DNA of 64,000 nt. Origin: Mannheimia cairinae. GTDB taxonomy: Bacteria > Pseudomonadota > Gammaproteobacteria > Enterobacterales > Pasteurellaceae. The notes under the pieces are model-generated. The model worked only from the letters and a program-made list of their open reading frames with translations. It was not told the origin of the DNA and made no database searches. Numbering within the stretch: position 1 is the stretch's first letter; every line of letters starts with the position of its first letter. This document shows positions 19,160 through 28,685 of this stretch, in pieces. The stretch is from the NCBI RefSeq assembly GCF_028649535.1, contig NZ_JAQSJE010000004.1, positions 183,417 to 247,416 of the forward strand, given 5' to 3'. The position numbers and the translations under genes were made by a program.

Positions 19160-20935
19160 TTATTCTGCTTTTTCGACCGCTTTCACTGCAATCGCCAACT
19201 CTTCCAACGCTTTTGGATTAGCATAGCTTGGTGCTTCTGTCATCAAGCAGGCTGCAGCAGTGGTTTTCGGGAAGGCAATCACATCACGAATGTTGTCTGT
19301 GCCTGTGATTAACATTGTTAAACGGTCTAAACCGAATGCAAGACCTGCGTGTGGTGGCGTGCCGAATTTTAACGCATCTAATAAGAAACCAAATTTCTCT
19401 TGTTGCTCTTCTTCGTTAATACCTAAAATATTAAACACGGTTTGTTGCATTTTTTGGCTGAAGATACGTACTGAGCCACCGCCCACTTCGTAGCCGTTAA
19501 TGACTATATCATAAGCATTGGCTACTGCATTTTCAGGATCTTGAGCCAGTTCTTCCGGGCTTAAATCTTTTGGCGAAGTGAATGGGTGGTGCATTGCAGA
19601 AAGATTGCCTTCATCATCACGCTCAAACATTGGGAAATCCACAACCCATAATGGTTTCCACGCTTTGGTATCTGTTAAGTCTAAATCGTTACCCACTTTT
19701 AAGCGTAATGCCCCTATAGCATTGGTAGCGACATTCCAACTGTCTGCACCAAAGAAAATAATATCGTTATTTTGTGCGTTTAAGCGTTCAACAAGGGCTT
19801 GTAATACTTCTTCAGTTAAGAATTTTGACACAGGGCTTTGAATGCCTTCTAAGCCGGCATTTACATCATTGATTTTTGCCCACGCTAAGCCTTTTGCACC
19901 GTAAATACCCACAAATTGGGTGTATTCATCAATATTTTTACGTGTTAATACTGCACCATTTGGCACACGTAATGCCACGACACGTCCTTTCGGATCATTT
20001 GCCGGGCCGCTGAATACTTTGAAATCCACGTCTTTAACAATATCAGCTACATCAACCATTTCTAGCGGGTTACGTAAATCAGGTTTGTCTGAACCAAAGC
20101 GTTGCATTGCTTCCGCCCAAGTCATCATCGGGAATTTGCCTAAATCTACCCCTAAGGTTTCTTGCCATAAACCGTGAATCATCGCTTCCATTAAGGCACG
20201 CACTTCTTCAGCGGTTAAGAAAGAGGTTTCCACATCGATTTGGGTAAATTCAGGCTGGCGGTCTGCACGTAAATCTTCATCACGGAAACATTTCACGATT
20301 TGATAATAACGATCAAAACCAGACATCATTAAAAGCTGTTTGAAAAGCTGTGGCGATTGTGGCAAGGCATAGAATTTACCTTTATGCACACGGCTTGGTA
20401 CAAGATAGTCTCTCGCACCTTCAGGTGTTGCTTTAGTTAGCATTGGGGTTTCAATATCTAAGAAACCGTTGTCGTCCATATAACGGCGAACAAAGCTGGT
20501 AATTTTGGCACGCATTTTTAATTTTTCAGCCATTTCAGGGCGACGTAAATCTAAATAGCGGTATTTAAGACGTTGTTCTTCCGTATTATTTTGGTTAAAG
20601 TCTAATGGCATTACTTCAGCGTTGTTATACACCACTAAGTTTTTCACTAACACTTCAATTTCGCCCGTTGCCATTTCTTTATTGATTTGCGACTCATCAC
20701 GTGCAATCACTTCGCCTTGAATTTGTACGCAAGCTTCTGAACGTAAGGCTGAGGCTTGTTTGAACAGAGCTTCATCTTTTTCATCAAAGAAAACCTGCAC
20801 AATCCCTTCACGATCACGAATTTGCATAAAAATAAAACGACCAAGGTTACGAACACGATGAACCCAACCGCTTAAAGTCACGGCTTGACCAACGTGAGAG
20901 CGGTTTAACGCACCGCAATAATGAGAACGCATCAT
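19160..20935 (-). CDS. aspS: Aspartyl-tRNA synthetase
   Basis: A 591-residue class II synthetase that charges tRNA-Asp. The N-terminal OB fold ([20 protein letters not shown]), class II motif 2 ([19 protein letters not shown]) and motif 3 (GLAFGLDRL) are all present, as is the GAD insert of the bacterial type. Length equals the E. coli enzyme (590). Tandem ATGs at 20935 and 20932 both fit the upstream AGGAT. Confidence 0.97.
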   Translation of the reverse strand: MMRSHYCGALNRSHVGQAVTLSGWVHRVRNLGRFIFMQIRDREGIVQVFFDEKDEALFKQASALRSEACVQIQGEVIARDESQINKEMATGEIEVLVKNLVVYNNAEVMPLDFNQNNTEEQRLKYRYLDLRRPEMAEKLKMRAKITSFVRRYMDDNGFLDIETPMLTKATPEGARDYLVPSRVHKGKFYALPQSPQLFKQLLMMSGFDRYYQIVKCFRDEDLRADRQPEFTQIDVETSFLTAEEVRALMEAMIHGLWQETLGVDLGKFPMMTWAEAMQRFGSDKPDLRNPLEMVDVADIVKDVDFKVFSGPANDPKGRVVALRVPNGAVLTRKNIDEYTQFVGIYGAKGLAWAKINDVNAGLEGIQSPVSKFLTEEVLQALVERLNAQNNDIIFFGADSWNVATNAIGALRLKVGNDLDLTDTKAWKPLWVVDFPMFERDDEGNLSAMHHPFTSPKDLSPEELAQDPENAVANAYDIVINGYEVGGGSVRIFSQKMQQTVFNILGINEEEQQEKFGFLLDALKFGTPPHAGLAFGLDRLTMLITGTDNIRDVIAFPKTTAAACLMTEAPSYANPKALEELAIAVKAVEKAE

Positions 20936-21063
20936 AAAATTATCCTTTTATAAAAATAAGTATCCGAATTTCGGGGAAAACTTGAGAATTATAGCGGAAA
21001 TTTGAGGGGAAATGGATAGATAAAGCGATACAAGCGGCAATTTTTTCTTGGAATTTTGCAAGT

Positions 21064-21100
21064 TTGCTTTGGGTTATAAAAGTATTATACAATGTATAAC
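21064..21100 (+). promoter_or_regulatory. Probable mazEF promoter with overlapping palindromic operator
   Basis: TTGCTT (21064-21069) and TACAAT (21088-21093) are 18 bases apart. The inverted repeat TTATAC-AAT-GTATAA (21085-21099) lies across the -10, where MazE or the MazEF complex would bind for autorepression. Assigned by pattern and by analogy with other mazEF operons. Confidence 0.45.
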
Positions 21101-21122
21101 ATTAAATAATGGGAGAGAATCT

Positions 21123-21362
21123 ATGCAACTAGCGATTAAAAAATGGGGAAATAGTGTTGGGATCAGAATCCCAGCTTCTATACTGGCAACCCTTGAATTA
21201 CAAGCGGAAAATCTGGTAGAGATGAAAGTGGAAGAGGGCAAAATTATTATTGAGCCGATAAAGCAGGAATATAATTTAGAACAATTACTTTCTCATATTA
21301 CGCCAGAGAATTTACATCAAGAGATTGATACGGGCGAACCTACCGGCAAGGAGTTATTATGA
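21123..21362 (+). CDS. mazE: MazE-type antitoxin
   Basis: A 79-residue antitoxin with an N-terminal AbrB/MazE DNA-binding fold (IKKWGNSVGIRIPASIL) and a C-terminal toxin-binding segment containing ITPENLHQEID, close to E. coli MazE. ATG 21123 follows GGGAGAG; the frame runs upstream to 21048 without a suitable site. It overlaps mazF by four bases (ATGA), which keeps antitoxin and toxin synthesis coupled. Confidence 0.93.
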   Translation: MQLAIKKWGNSVGIRIPASILATLELQAENLVEMKVEEGKIIIEPIKQEYNLEQLLSHITPENLHQEIDTGEPTGKELL

Positions 21363-21679
21363 GCGATTATATTCCAGATGTTGGCGATATTATTTGGTTG
21401 AATTTTACCCCTCAAGCTGGGAATAGACCAGCGGTGGTATTAACACCTGCAAGTTATAATAATTTAACAGGGTTACTTATTTGTTGCCCTCTCACAACTA
21501 AAATTAAAGGCTATCCTTTTGAAGTGATGATTGAAGGAAAGCCTCAAAATGTCGCTCTTTCTGATCAGGTAAAAAGTTTGGATTGGCGTATTAGAAAAGC
21601 GGAATTTAAAGGCAAAGTGGCGGAGTCTGAATTGAATGAACTTCGCCAAAAAATTGCCGTGCTATTAGGCATAAAATAG
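21359..21679 (+). CDS. mazF: MazF-type mRNA interferase toxin
   Basis: A 106-residue sequence-specific endoribonuclease of the MazF/PemK family. PDVGDIIWLNF, the conserved arginine in AGNRPAVVLTP and the threonine in CPLTTKIKGYPFEV are in place, so the active site looks intact. DQVKSLDWRIRKAEF is the usual C-terminal half. Its stop lies 8 bases from that of the convergent lysO. Cleavage specificity cannot be read from sequence. Confidence 0.94.
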   Translation: MSDYIPDVGDIIWLNFTPQAGNRPAVVLTPASYNNLTGLLICCPLTTKIKGYPFEVMIEGKPQNVALSDQVKSLDWRIRKAEFKGKVAESELNELRQKIAVLLGIK

Positions 21680-21687
21680 GAAATGCC

Positions 21688-22599
21688 TTACCCCTCTAAC
21701 CCAATAAAAATAGCTAATAACAGCGGTGCCGCCAAATTCACAATAAAGCCAAAACTAATGGCTAATGGTACAATTTGGATTCCGCCCGACTTTTGAATGA
21801 TTGGGAGCATACAGTCGAGCGAGGTGGCTCCGCCAATGCCGACAGAGGTAGAAGGAAATTGTCGCATAAATAACGGTACTAAAAACAGGCACAAAATTTC
21901 ACGGGAAATATCGTTAAAAAAGGCGATACTGCCGTAAATCGGGCCCCAAGCATCGTTTACTAACACGCTTGAAAGAGAATACCAACCAAAAGCGGAGGCG
22001 AAGGTTAAGCCTTTGGCAAGTGATAAATCAAGTAAGAAAGCGGAAATTACCCCACCAACTAGCGAACTTACCACCATTACAATGGATGTATAAATCCCTC
22101 TTTTGTTAAAGAAAACTTCTCGTAGTGGAATACCGCTATTACGTAGCTGGATCCCCACCCCAAAAATCATTATCTCTAAAATATAGGTGCTTGAATGAAG
22201 CGGAAAATCGACCATTCCTTTCGTAAAGTAGCCAACGAGTCCACCAAATAATGTTGCCCCAATTAAAGTGGCTGAATCGAGTAGTAAATGTAGGCGTGAA
22301 GGTAGCTGATCTTGCGAAACTTGTTCACGTTGCATTGGCTGGATTTTATCGTAAATCACTAAGCCGACAATATTTGAAAGTAGTAAAATAGCGACAAGAC
22401 TAAAGGCTGTTCCACCAATTTGTGGTAGTTCAGTGAGAATATTATCAATTTGCCCGAGCGAAATTCCCATTACCAATAAAATCAAATACAAGCAGGTGTT
22501 TACCACTTTATTGACAATGGCTAAATAGCGGTGATTTTTCAGTTTAAACAAATAACCGAGAAAAAGAGGAATTAGCACAATCGCTAAACCATAAAGCAT
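21688..22599 (-). CDS. lysO: LysO (YbjE) family lysine exporter
   Basis: A 303-residue inner-membrane protein with about eight or more hydrophobic helices, matching the LysO/DUF340 family (E. coli 299 residues), which exports L-lysine and thialysine. The conserved acidic, glycine-rich segment FGWYSLSSVLVNDAWG is present. ATG 22599 has AAGGAA at good spacing, so I prefer it to the longer frame starting at 22653. In E. coli the gene is ArgR-controlled; no ArgR box was recognised here. Confidence 0.88.
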   Translation of the reverse strand: MLYGLAIVLIPLFLGYLFKLKNHRYLAIVNKVVNTCLYLILLVMGISLGQIDNILTELPQIGGTAFSLVAILLLSNIVGLVIYDKIQPMQREQVSQDQLPSRLHLLLDSATLIGATLFGGLVGYFTKGMVDFPLHSSTYILEIMIFGVGIQLRNSGIPLREVFFNKRGIYTSIVMVVSSLVGGVISAFLLDLSLAKGLTFASAFGWYSLSSVLVNDAWGPIYGSIAFFNDISREILCLFLVPLFMRQFPSTSVGIGGATSLDCMLPIIQKSGGIQIVPLAISFGFIVNLAAPLLLAIFIGLEG

Positions 22600-22726
22600 T
22601 TTTGTTCCTTTTTTATCTTTATTTTTAAGGGTTGAAATTCTAACAATAAGCACATAAAATGAAACTGTTTTTATATACAGCTATTTTTGTGATAACAAGC
22701 GGTCATTTTTAGGGAAAATATTGCAA

Positions 22727-23809
22727 ATGTCGGCTCAAACGAAATTTAATCATAAAATTATCCATATCGATATGGACTGCTTTTATGCCGCAGTTGAAAT
22801 GCGAGAAAACCCTGCTTTGGTTGGTAAGCCTATTGCGGTCGGAGGAAGTGCTAACCAGCGAGGGGTATTAAGCACTTGCAATTACGAAGCCAGAAAATTT
22901 GGCTTGCACAGTGCAATGCCGACCGCTCAAGCCTTAAAACGTTGCCCTAATCTGATTTTATTGCCTGTGAATATGCCGCTTTATAAAGCGGTTTCGGCTC
23001 AAATTCATCAAATTTTTCAGCGTTATACCGAGATTATCGAACCACTTTCCCTAGATGAAGCTTATTTAGATGTTACCGACTGCAAACTGCATTCAGGTTC
23101 AGCTACTTGGATTGCCCAAGCCATTCGAGATGATATTTGGCGAGAAGTGCGTTTAACGGCTTCGGCAGGTGTGGCTCCGCTCAAATTTTTAGCCAAAATT
23201 GCTTCCGACCAAAATAAACCGAACGGGCAATTTGTTATCGCCCCTGATGATGTGCAAAATTTTATAAAAAATCTACCGCTTGCAAAAATTCCGGGGGTGG
23301 GTAAAGTTACGAATGAAAAACTGCATAAGCTCGGTTTAGAGCGTTGTGGCGATATTCAACAAGCAGAACAGGCAATGATTTATCGAGAATTTGGCAAATT
23401 CGGGCAGCGATTATGGGATTTTAGCCACGGCATTGATGAGCGAGAGGTAGAGGTTGATCGCCCCAGAAAATCGTTAGCGGTGGAAAATACGTTATTAGAA
23501 GATATTTGGACGTTAGAGGCGGCAGAAAAAATTATTCATACTCAATATGAGAAATTACTGTTTCGTATTCAGCGAAATTGGGGCGATATACCTTTAACCG
23601 ATTTTAAAAAATTGGGTATTAAATTAAAGTTTGATGATTTTACTCAAACGACGCTTGAACGTACTACAAACGGCTTGGAATTAGCCCGTTTTTCAGAATT
23701 ATTAAATCAAATTTGGAGTCGCCGAGAAGGACGAAAAATTCGGTTAATTGGATTAAATGTTCATTTTCCGGAGAAAAAAGTGAATAATCAGTTAAATTTA
23801 TGGGAATAA
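22727..23809 (+). CDS. dinB: DNA polymerase IV (Y-family)
   Basis: A 360-residue translesion polymerase. Catalytic motifs IDMDCFYAAVE and LSLDEAYLDVTD, and the helix-hairpin-helix KIPGVGKVTNEKLHKLGL, are intact. The C terminus ends in NNQLNLWE, which resembles the beta-clamp-binding motif (QLxLW). ATG 22727 is preferred to a TTG two codons upstream. An uptake signal ACAAGCGGTC lies just before it (22695). No LexA box was recognised in the short upstream region. Confidence 0.95.
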   Translation: MSAQTKFNHKIIHIDMDCFYAAVEMRENPALVGKPIAVGGSANQRGVLSTCNYEARKFGLHSAMPTAQALKRCPNLILLPVNMPLYKAVSAQIHQIFQRYTEIIEPLSLDEAYLDVTDCKLHSGSATWIAQAIRDDIWREVRLTASAGVAPLKFLAKIASDQNKPNGQFVIAPDDVQNFIKNLPLAKIPGVGKVTNEKLHKLGLERCGDIQQAEQAMIYREFGKFGQRLWDFSHGIDEREVEVDRPRKSLAVENTLLEDIWTLEAAEKIIHTQYEKLLFRIQRNWGDIPLTDFKKLGIKLKFDDFTQTTLERTTNGLELARFSELLNQIWSRREGRKIRLIGLNVHFPEKKVNNQLNLWE

Positions 23810-23905
23810 TTGTTGTCAGACTATTGGAATTTGCTTACAAAAACCGCATTATAAGCAAGCAACTATTGCATCTATTATTTTTGATTTGTGGAGATTTAAA
23901 ACATT

Positions 23906-24775
23906 ATGGCAAAACGTGTCATTTTATTTTTATTAACTAACTTAGCCATTACCTTTGTTTTAGGTATTGTGTTAAATATTATTTTTAACGTAACCGGCAT
24001 TCAAGGGCAAAGTACCGCAGGGATTTTAATCCTTGCTTTAGTATTTGGTTTTTCTGGCTCATTGATTTCATTATTCTTATCAAAATCAATGGCATTACGT
24101 TCTGTTGGTGCAGAAGTTATAAAGCAACCTCGCAATGAAGCGGAACAATGGTTATTTAATACGGTTCAGCGTCAATCACAACAGGCGAATATCCCGATGC
24201 CAGATATTGCGATTTATCACTCTGCTGATGTGAATGCCTTTGCCACAGGTGCGACGAAAAAGAACTCGTTAGTAGCAGTAAGTACAGGTTTACTTAACTC
24301 AATGACAGAAGGTGAAGCAGAAGCGGTTGTGGCACACGAAATAGCCCACATTGCTAATGGCGATATGGTCACAATGACCTTATTGCAAGGGGTATTAAAT
24401 ACCTTTGTGATTTTCTTAGCTCGCATTATCTCAACCGCTGCCGCAACAACTCGTGATAGTAACGGTAATTCAAGCACTAATACATTAGTATTCTGGGTTG
24501 TCGATATAGTGTTACAAATGGTATTTGGTGTATTAGCTACAATGATTGCGATGTGGTTCTCTCGTCAGCGTGAATTTAGAGCAGACGCAGGTTCTGCACA
24601 ATTAGTGGGTAAAGAGAAAATGATTGCAGCATTACAACGCTTACAACGTGTACACGAGCCACAAGAAATGGAAGGTTCTTTGGCTGCATTTATGATTAAC
24701 GGGGCACGTGGTAAGGAATTATTTATGAGCCACCCGCCGTTAGAAAAACGTATCGAGGCGTTAAGAGGCTTATAA
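23906..24775 (+). CDS. htpX: HtpX, membrane-bound zinc metalloprotease
   Basis: A 289-residue M48-family protease for quality control of inner-membrane proteins. Two N-terminal helices, the zinc-binding motif HEIAH and a second pair of helices, then the third ligand region [13 protein letters not shown] are visible; length fits E. coli HtpX (293). It is a single-gene unit with a terminator 18 bases after its stop. Confidence 0.96.
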   Translation: MAKRVILFLLTNLAITFVLGIVLNIIFNVTGIQGQSTAGILILALVFGFSGSLISLFLSKSMALRSVGAEVIKQPRNEAEQWLFNTVQRQSQQANIPMPDIAIYHSADVNAFATGATKKNSLVAVSTGLLNSMTEGEAEAVVAHEIAHIANGDMVTMTLLQGVLNTFVIFLARIISTAAATTRDSNGNSSTNTLVFWVVDIVLQMVFGVLATMIAMWFSRQREFRADAGSAQLVGKEKMIAALQRLQRVHEPQEMEGSLAAFMINGARGKELFMSHPPLEKRIEALRGL

Positions 24776-24792
24776 TATACATATTATTTAGG

Positions 24793-24823
24793 GGGCGAAT
24801 GAAAAATAATATTCGCCCTTTTT
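24793..24823 (+). terminator. Terminator after htpX
   Basis: An 8-bp stem GGGCGAAT (24793-24800) with ATTCGCCC (24811-24818) is followed directly by a T run. Confidence 0.85.
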
Positions 24824-24911
24824 ATAATTAAGTTTCGGTACTTTTATTAAATTATAGTTTTGTTGAAATACTCAAATACTGGTTATTAATAAAGATATTA
24901 TAGTGCTCATT

Positions 24912-24933
24912 AAATGTGATAGAGATCACATTT
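24912..24933 (+). promoter_or_regulatory. CRP-binding site upstream of the dcuC-like operon
   Basis: TGTGA-TAGAGA-TCACA (24915-24930) matches both CRP half sites exactly, and the flanks extend the dyad to AAA/TTT. It lies about 95 bases before the first start codon. A TATAGT at 24991-24996 could be the -10, putting the site near -80, a spacing compatible with class I activation; no good -35 is seen, as often at CRP-dependent promoters. Confidence 0.82.
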
Positions 24934-25023
24934 TCAACATAAGATAAATGGGAAATTCTTTTTCTCATATTTTTTATTTACCCATCGTTTTATAGTCAAA
25001 CTTCCATATTAATTCAGGAGGTT

Positions 25024-26391
25024 ATGATGATGCTCTCAATTATTGCTCTTCTTATCGTGATTGCTACGGGATATTTCATTATTAAGAAATATAATACGCA
25101 AGCCATTCTTTTATTTGCAGGATTATTGATGATTACTATCGGTATTCTGGGAAATAATACTCCCTTTTTACCAAAAGGAACTCAATCTTCTGGAACAGAA
25201 ATTATTGACCTATTCTTAGTAATTAAAGCGATTAGTGCTAAGTCTGTTGCAGAAATAGGGCTAATTATTATGGCAACTGGTGGTTTTGCTAAATATATGG
25301 GACATATTGGAGCTGCTAATGCATTAGTAAAAATTGCGATAAAACCTTTGTCCTATATTCGTAACCCTTATTTATTATTAGGGCTAACTTATATTATAGG
25401 ACAAATTTTAAATGTATTTATTCCTAGTGCAGTTGGGCTAGCAATGCTTTTATTGATTGCCCTTTATCCTGTTTTAGTTTCTATTGGCTGCACTCCTGCA
25501 TCTGTTGCAGCAGTTTTAGCGACAACAGCTTGTCTAGATCTAGGCCCAGCATCAGGAGCATCTAATAAAGCTGCTGAAATTATTGGTATCGATGCCGCTA
25601 GTTATTTTATAGAGCACCAACTTATAGTAGGAATCATAACGGCAATTGTAATTGCTATTTTACATATCGTAACACAAAAGTTCTTTGATAAAAGAGATGC
25701 ACAAAAAGGCGGAGAATCTAAACTGGAGGTTAAAAATGATGAACAAAAAACGGTACCTCTTTACTTTGCTATTTTACCTATTTTACCTCTAGCTCTTTTA
25801 CTAACATTCAGTAAGTTTTTGGTAACTTCAATAAAAATTGATGTTGTTACTGCAATGTTTCTTTCTCTTGCTGTAGCGATGTTATTTGATTTTATCTATA
25901 CAAAAGATGGTAAAAAAGTGGCAGCATCACTCAAAGTTTATTTACAGGGAATGGGTGATATATTTGCTAGTGTTGTCTCTTTAATTATTGCAGCACAGGT
26001 TTTTGTAGTTGGACTAGAAACTATAGGTTTTATTGATGGCTTGATGCATTTATCTGATCATTTAGGTTTAAGTTCTTCAATGATGATTATTTTATTAGTT
26101 TCTATTATTGGATTAGTCACTTTATTATCTGGTTCAGGCAATGCTGCATTCTTTAGTTTGGGCGGATTAGCACCAACAGCTGCAGCTAATTTAGGAATAT
26201 CAACGGCAACATTAGCAATGCCAATGCAATTATCAGCAGGCATCTTTCGCTCTTTTTCTCCTGTATCTGGTGTTGTGCTAGCTTGTGCAGGTGTTGCTAA
26301 TATCTCACCAATTGAATTGGTTAAGCGTACATCAATTCCAATGGTAGGTGGTTTAATTGCTACAATCGTTACTTCTATTATTGTTGGTTAA
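25024..26391 (+). CDS. DcuC-family anaerobic C4-dicarboxylate carrier
   Basis: A 455-residue polytopic membrane protein with about 12 helices. It fits the DcuC family: GLLMITIGILG near the N terminus, the conserved LDLGPASGASN loop, and GSGNAAFFSLG in the second half. DcuC proteins exchange or export succinate and related C4-dicarboxylates without oxygen. Three ATGs in a row follow AGGAGG; spacing favours the second or third (25027 or 25030). A perfect CRP site lies upstream and a lyase gene starts 9 bases downstream, so the substrate may be the lyase substrate or its fumarate product. That link is inference. Confidence 0.85.
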   Translation: MMMLSIIALLIVIATGYFIIKKYNTQAILLFAGLLMITIGILGNNTPFLPKGTQSSGTEIIDLFLVIKAISAKSVAEIGLIIMATGGFAKYMGHIGAANALVKIAIKPLSYIRNPYLLLGLTYIIGQILNVFIPSAVGLAMLLLIALYPVLVSIGCTPASVAAVLATTACLDLGPASGASNKAAEIIGIDAASYFIEHQLIVGIITAIVIAILHIVTQKFFDKRDAQKGGESKLEVKNDEQKTVPLYFAILPILPLALLLTFSKFLVTSIKIDVVTAMFLSLAVAMLFDFIYTKDGKKVAASLKVYLQGMGDIFASVVSLIIAAQVFVVGLETIGFIDGLMHLSDHLGLSSSMMIILLVSIIGLVTLLSGSGNAAFFSLGGLAPTAAANLGISTATLAMPMQLSAGIFRSFSPVSGVVLACAGVANISPIELVKRTSIPMVGGLIATIVTSIIVG

Positions 26392-26400
26392 GGAGTTTTT

Positions 26401-27768
26401 ATGAATATGAATTCATCTGTTTCTGTTTTCGATGCTTCTCTTTATTCTCCATTATTTACCCAACAAGAAATGAAAAAAATTTGGTCAGAAAATTACCAGA
26501 TTGAATGTTGGCTCAAATTTGAAAAAGCAATTGCTAAGGTGCAGGCGGAATTGGGTATTATTCCTCTTGATGCAGTTATATCAATAGAAACTGCTTGTGA
26601 TAGTCTGGAAATAGATTGGCAGCGTTTAATAAAAGAAACACAAGTTATAGGAATGCCAATTAAACCTATCATTGATCAAGTTGCAGATAATGGGGATGAT
26701 TTGGTAAAAAAATATTTGCACTGGGGCTGCACTACACAAGATTTATTAGATAGTAGCTTATCAATGCGATTAAAAGAAAGTTTGACTCTTATCAGAAAAC
26801 AGTTAATTGCTTTAGGTAATCAATTAAGTAATTCTATAGTTGAGCATCAAAATACTGTGATGGTTGCCAGAACAAATGCTATTGATGCTTCTGCAACTAC
26901 TTGGGGGTTGCAAATGAGTTCTTATTTGAATGAAATTTGCAGACATCTTAGTCGCCTTGAACAAATTTATCCACGAGCAATTGTAGGAATGTATGGAGGA
27001 GCAGTAGGGAATCTAGCATCTGTGGGCTCACAGGGAATGGATGTAAGAGATAAACTTTGTGCTGAGCTTGGGCTAACAGTACCGCAAGGATTGAATAATG
27101 CTAGCCAAGATCAAAATGTTGAAGTCATTCAATTCTTTGCCCTTATTCACGGTACTTTATGCCGTATAGCAAATGATATTGAATTGATGTGCCGCACACC
27201 AATTTTTGAAGCTATGGAAGGAAAAAAAGGTGGTGGTTCAAGCACAATGCCACATAAAACAAATCCTCGTGATTGTAATATGTTACAAACACTTTCACGA
27301 ATGGGATGGATGTATGCATCTGGGGCCCCAAATATGTTAGATCAGCAAGATGTACGTTCTGCTTCAATGCGTATGTTAAGTTGGAATTTGATGCCAGAAG
27401 CTTGCTTAGCAGTTTCAACTGCATTATTCAGAGCTAAAGAATTATTTGAGCATTTAGTTATCAATGTAAATAGGATGCGAGAAAATTTTAATGCGTCATA
27501 CTACTTTATTATGTCGGAATCTGTAATGATGGCTTTAGCTGAAAAAATAGGTCGCCAGTCTGCTTATAAATTAATGCAGCAAGTATTAAGAGGGGATAAT
27601 GATAAAAAATCAATGATTGATATACTTTTAAGTAATAAATTAATTACAGATGTTTTGAGTGATTCTGAAATTTTGGAATCCTGTAATCCTTCAAACTATT
27701 TAGGCTGTAATGATAGTTTAATTCAAGAGACTCTTTCTAGTTTCTCTCGTATTAAAAGTAATCTTTAG
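26401..27768 (+). CDS. Lyase of the aspartase/fumarase superfamily (adenylosuccinate lyase / PcaB-like), substrate unknown
   Basis: A 455-residue protein with the superfamily signature GSSTMPHKTNP, the N-terminal helix segment WLKFEKAIAKVQAELGIIP, and HWGCTTQDLLD for substrate binding. Enzymes of this fold eliminate an amine or alcohol to release fumarate, or catalyse a related cycloisomerisation. PHK in the signature resembles PcaB and PurB rather than argininosuccinate lyase (PQK). A housekeeping purB role is unlikely, because it sits in a CRP-linked unit with a DcuC-type carrier and an RpiR regulator. I infer catabolism of a fumarate-yielding compound. Base composition appears more AT-rich than in nearby core genes. 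Confidence 0.75.
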   Translation: MNMNSSVSVFDASLYSPLFTQQEMKKIWSENYQIECWLKFEKAIAKVQAELGIIPLDAVISIETACDSLEIDWQRLIKETQVIGMPIKPIIDQVADNGDDLVKKYLHWGCTTQDLLDSSLSMRLKESLTLIRKQLIALGNQLSNSIVEHQNTVMVARTNAIDASATTWGLQMSSYLNEICRHLSRLEQIYPRAIVGMYGGAVGNLASVGSQGMDVRDKLCAELGLTVPQGLNNASQDQNVEVIQFFALIHGTLCRIANDIELMCRTPIFEAMEGKKGGGSSTMPHKTNPRDCNMLQTLSRMGWMYASGAPNMLDQQDVRSASMRMLSWNLMPEACLAVSTALFRAKELFEHLVINVNRMRENFNASYYFIMSESVMMALAEKIGRQSAYKLMQQVLRGDNDKKSMIDILLSNKLITDVLSDSEILESCNPSNYLGCNDSLIQETLSSFSRIKSNL

Positions 27769-27805
27769 AGCCTAAGTAAATTTTATAAAATAGTGAGGAA
27801 AAATA

Positions 27806-28684
27806 ATGACAAAATTGAATTCTTTAGTGCTAGAAGAGTATAATCGGTTAGCTGATAAATTAGTAAGATTAACTGACGCTGAATTAAGATTAACGCATTA
27901 TTTTAAATCGCATTTTAGTGAGATTATCTATTGTGGGATTACTGATGTTGCTGTAAATGCTAATGTGAGTAAAGCAACTATTGGGCGTTATTTAAATAAA
28001 TTAGGATTTACTGGTTATTCAGAATTTAAAAAAAGCATTGAGCTAGGACTTGAACCTAATAAATTGCGTCCTCCAATTACTATTTATAATCAAAAAGAAA
28101 AAAATAATTTTTTTAGTACCAAGAGCTTGGCAACTAAATTTAGCTATAATATTCAAAATTTACTAGATAAATTTATAGGGCAATTAAATTTAAAAGATTT
28201 AGATGCTTTAATTAATTTATTGCTTGATAAAGAAAAAAGGATTTTTGTTATTGGTCCATCTTCTTCATTTGCAATGGCAAAACATTTTTCTACATTAATA
28301 AAATATTTTCGTGATAATATTTCTTTGCTTTCTCTGGACACAAGTGAGTTACCTAAAGAAATGCTACATTTAAATAAGAATGATATTTTAGTTATTTTCT
28401 CTTATTATCGTTTTAATAATGTTGCTATCGAGATAGGAAAATGGTTCAAAAATAAAGATGCAAGTGTTGTTCTAATTACTAATTCGGCTTCGAATCCATA
28501 TGGAAAGTTCACAGACATTCAATTTATATTACCAAGTGATGCTAATGCAATATTTCAAAGCCGTATTATTGGATTTTATTTCATTGAATTAGTTTTACAT
28601 TTATGCTACGAAAAATCAGAAGAAGAAGGAAATTTTGAAGAACTTGAAGAGCTATTCCAATATTTCCATACATTTTCTAGTTAA
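27806..28684 (+). CDS. RpiR-family transcriptional regulator with SIS domain
   Basis: A 292-residue regulator: N-terminal winged helix-turn-helix (TDVAVNANVSKATIGRYLNKLGF) and a C-terminal SIS domain (RIFVIGPSSSFAMAKHF, then ILVIFSYYRFNN) that usually senses a phosphorylated sugar. The second SIS motif has SYYR where many relatives have a Ser/Thr-rich loop, so the ligand may differ. It lies 37 bases after the lyase and is probably the local regulator of the operon. It ends one base before the stop of the convergent yqaA, and the gene is very AT-rich. Confidence 0.85.
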   Translation: MTKLNSLVLEEYNRLADKLVRLTDAELRLTHYFKSHFSEIIYCGITDVAVNANVSKATIGRYLNKLGFTGYSEFKKSIELGLEPNKLRPPITIYNQKEKNNFFSTKSLATKFSYNIQNLLDKFIGQLNLKDLDALINLLLDKEKRIFVIGPSSSFAMAKHFSTLIKYFRDNISLLSLDTSELPKEMLHLNKNDILVIFSYYRFNNVAIEIGKWFKNKDASVVLITNSASNPYGKFTDIQFILPSDANAIFQSRIIGFYFIELVLHLCYEKSEEEGNFEELEELFQYFHTFSS

Positions 28685-28685
28685 T

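Noticed and set aside
18937-19312. Three overlapping + strand frames of 60 to 77 codons over the hairpin cluster and aspS end
   Set aside because: They run through terminator stems and into aspS antisense, with no initiation signals.
21048-21122. Longer N terminus for MazE
   Set aside because: It would read through the probable promoter and palindrome; ATG 21123 has the Shine-Dalgarno and gives the normal MazE start.
26401-27768. Naming the lyase PurB or PcaB outright
   Set aside because: The signature is shared by several enzymes and the operon fits neither purine synthesis nor protocatechuate breakdown; no other pca gene is present.
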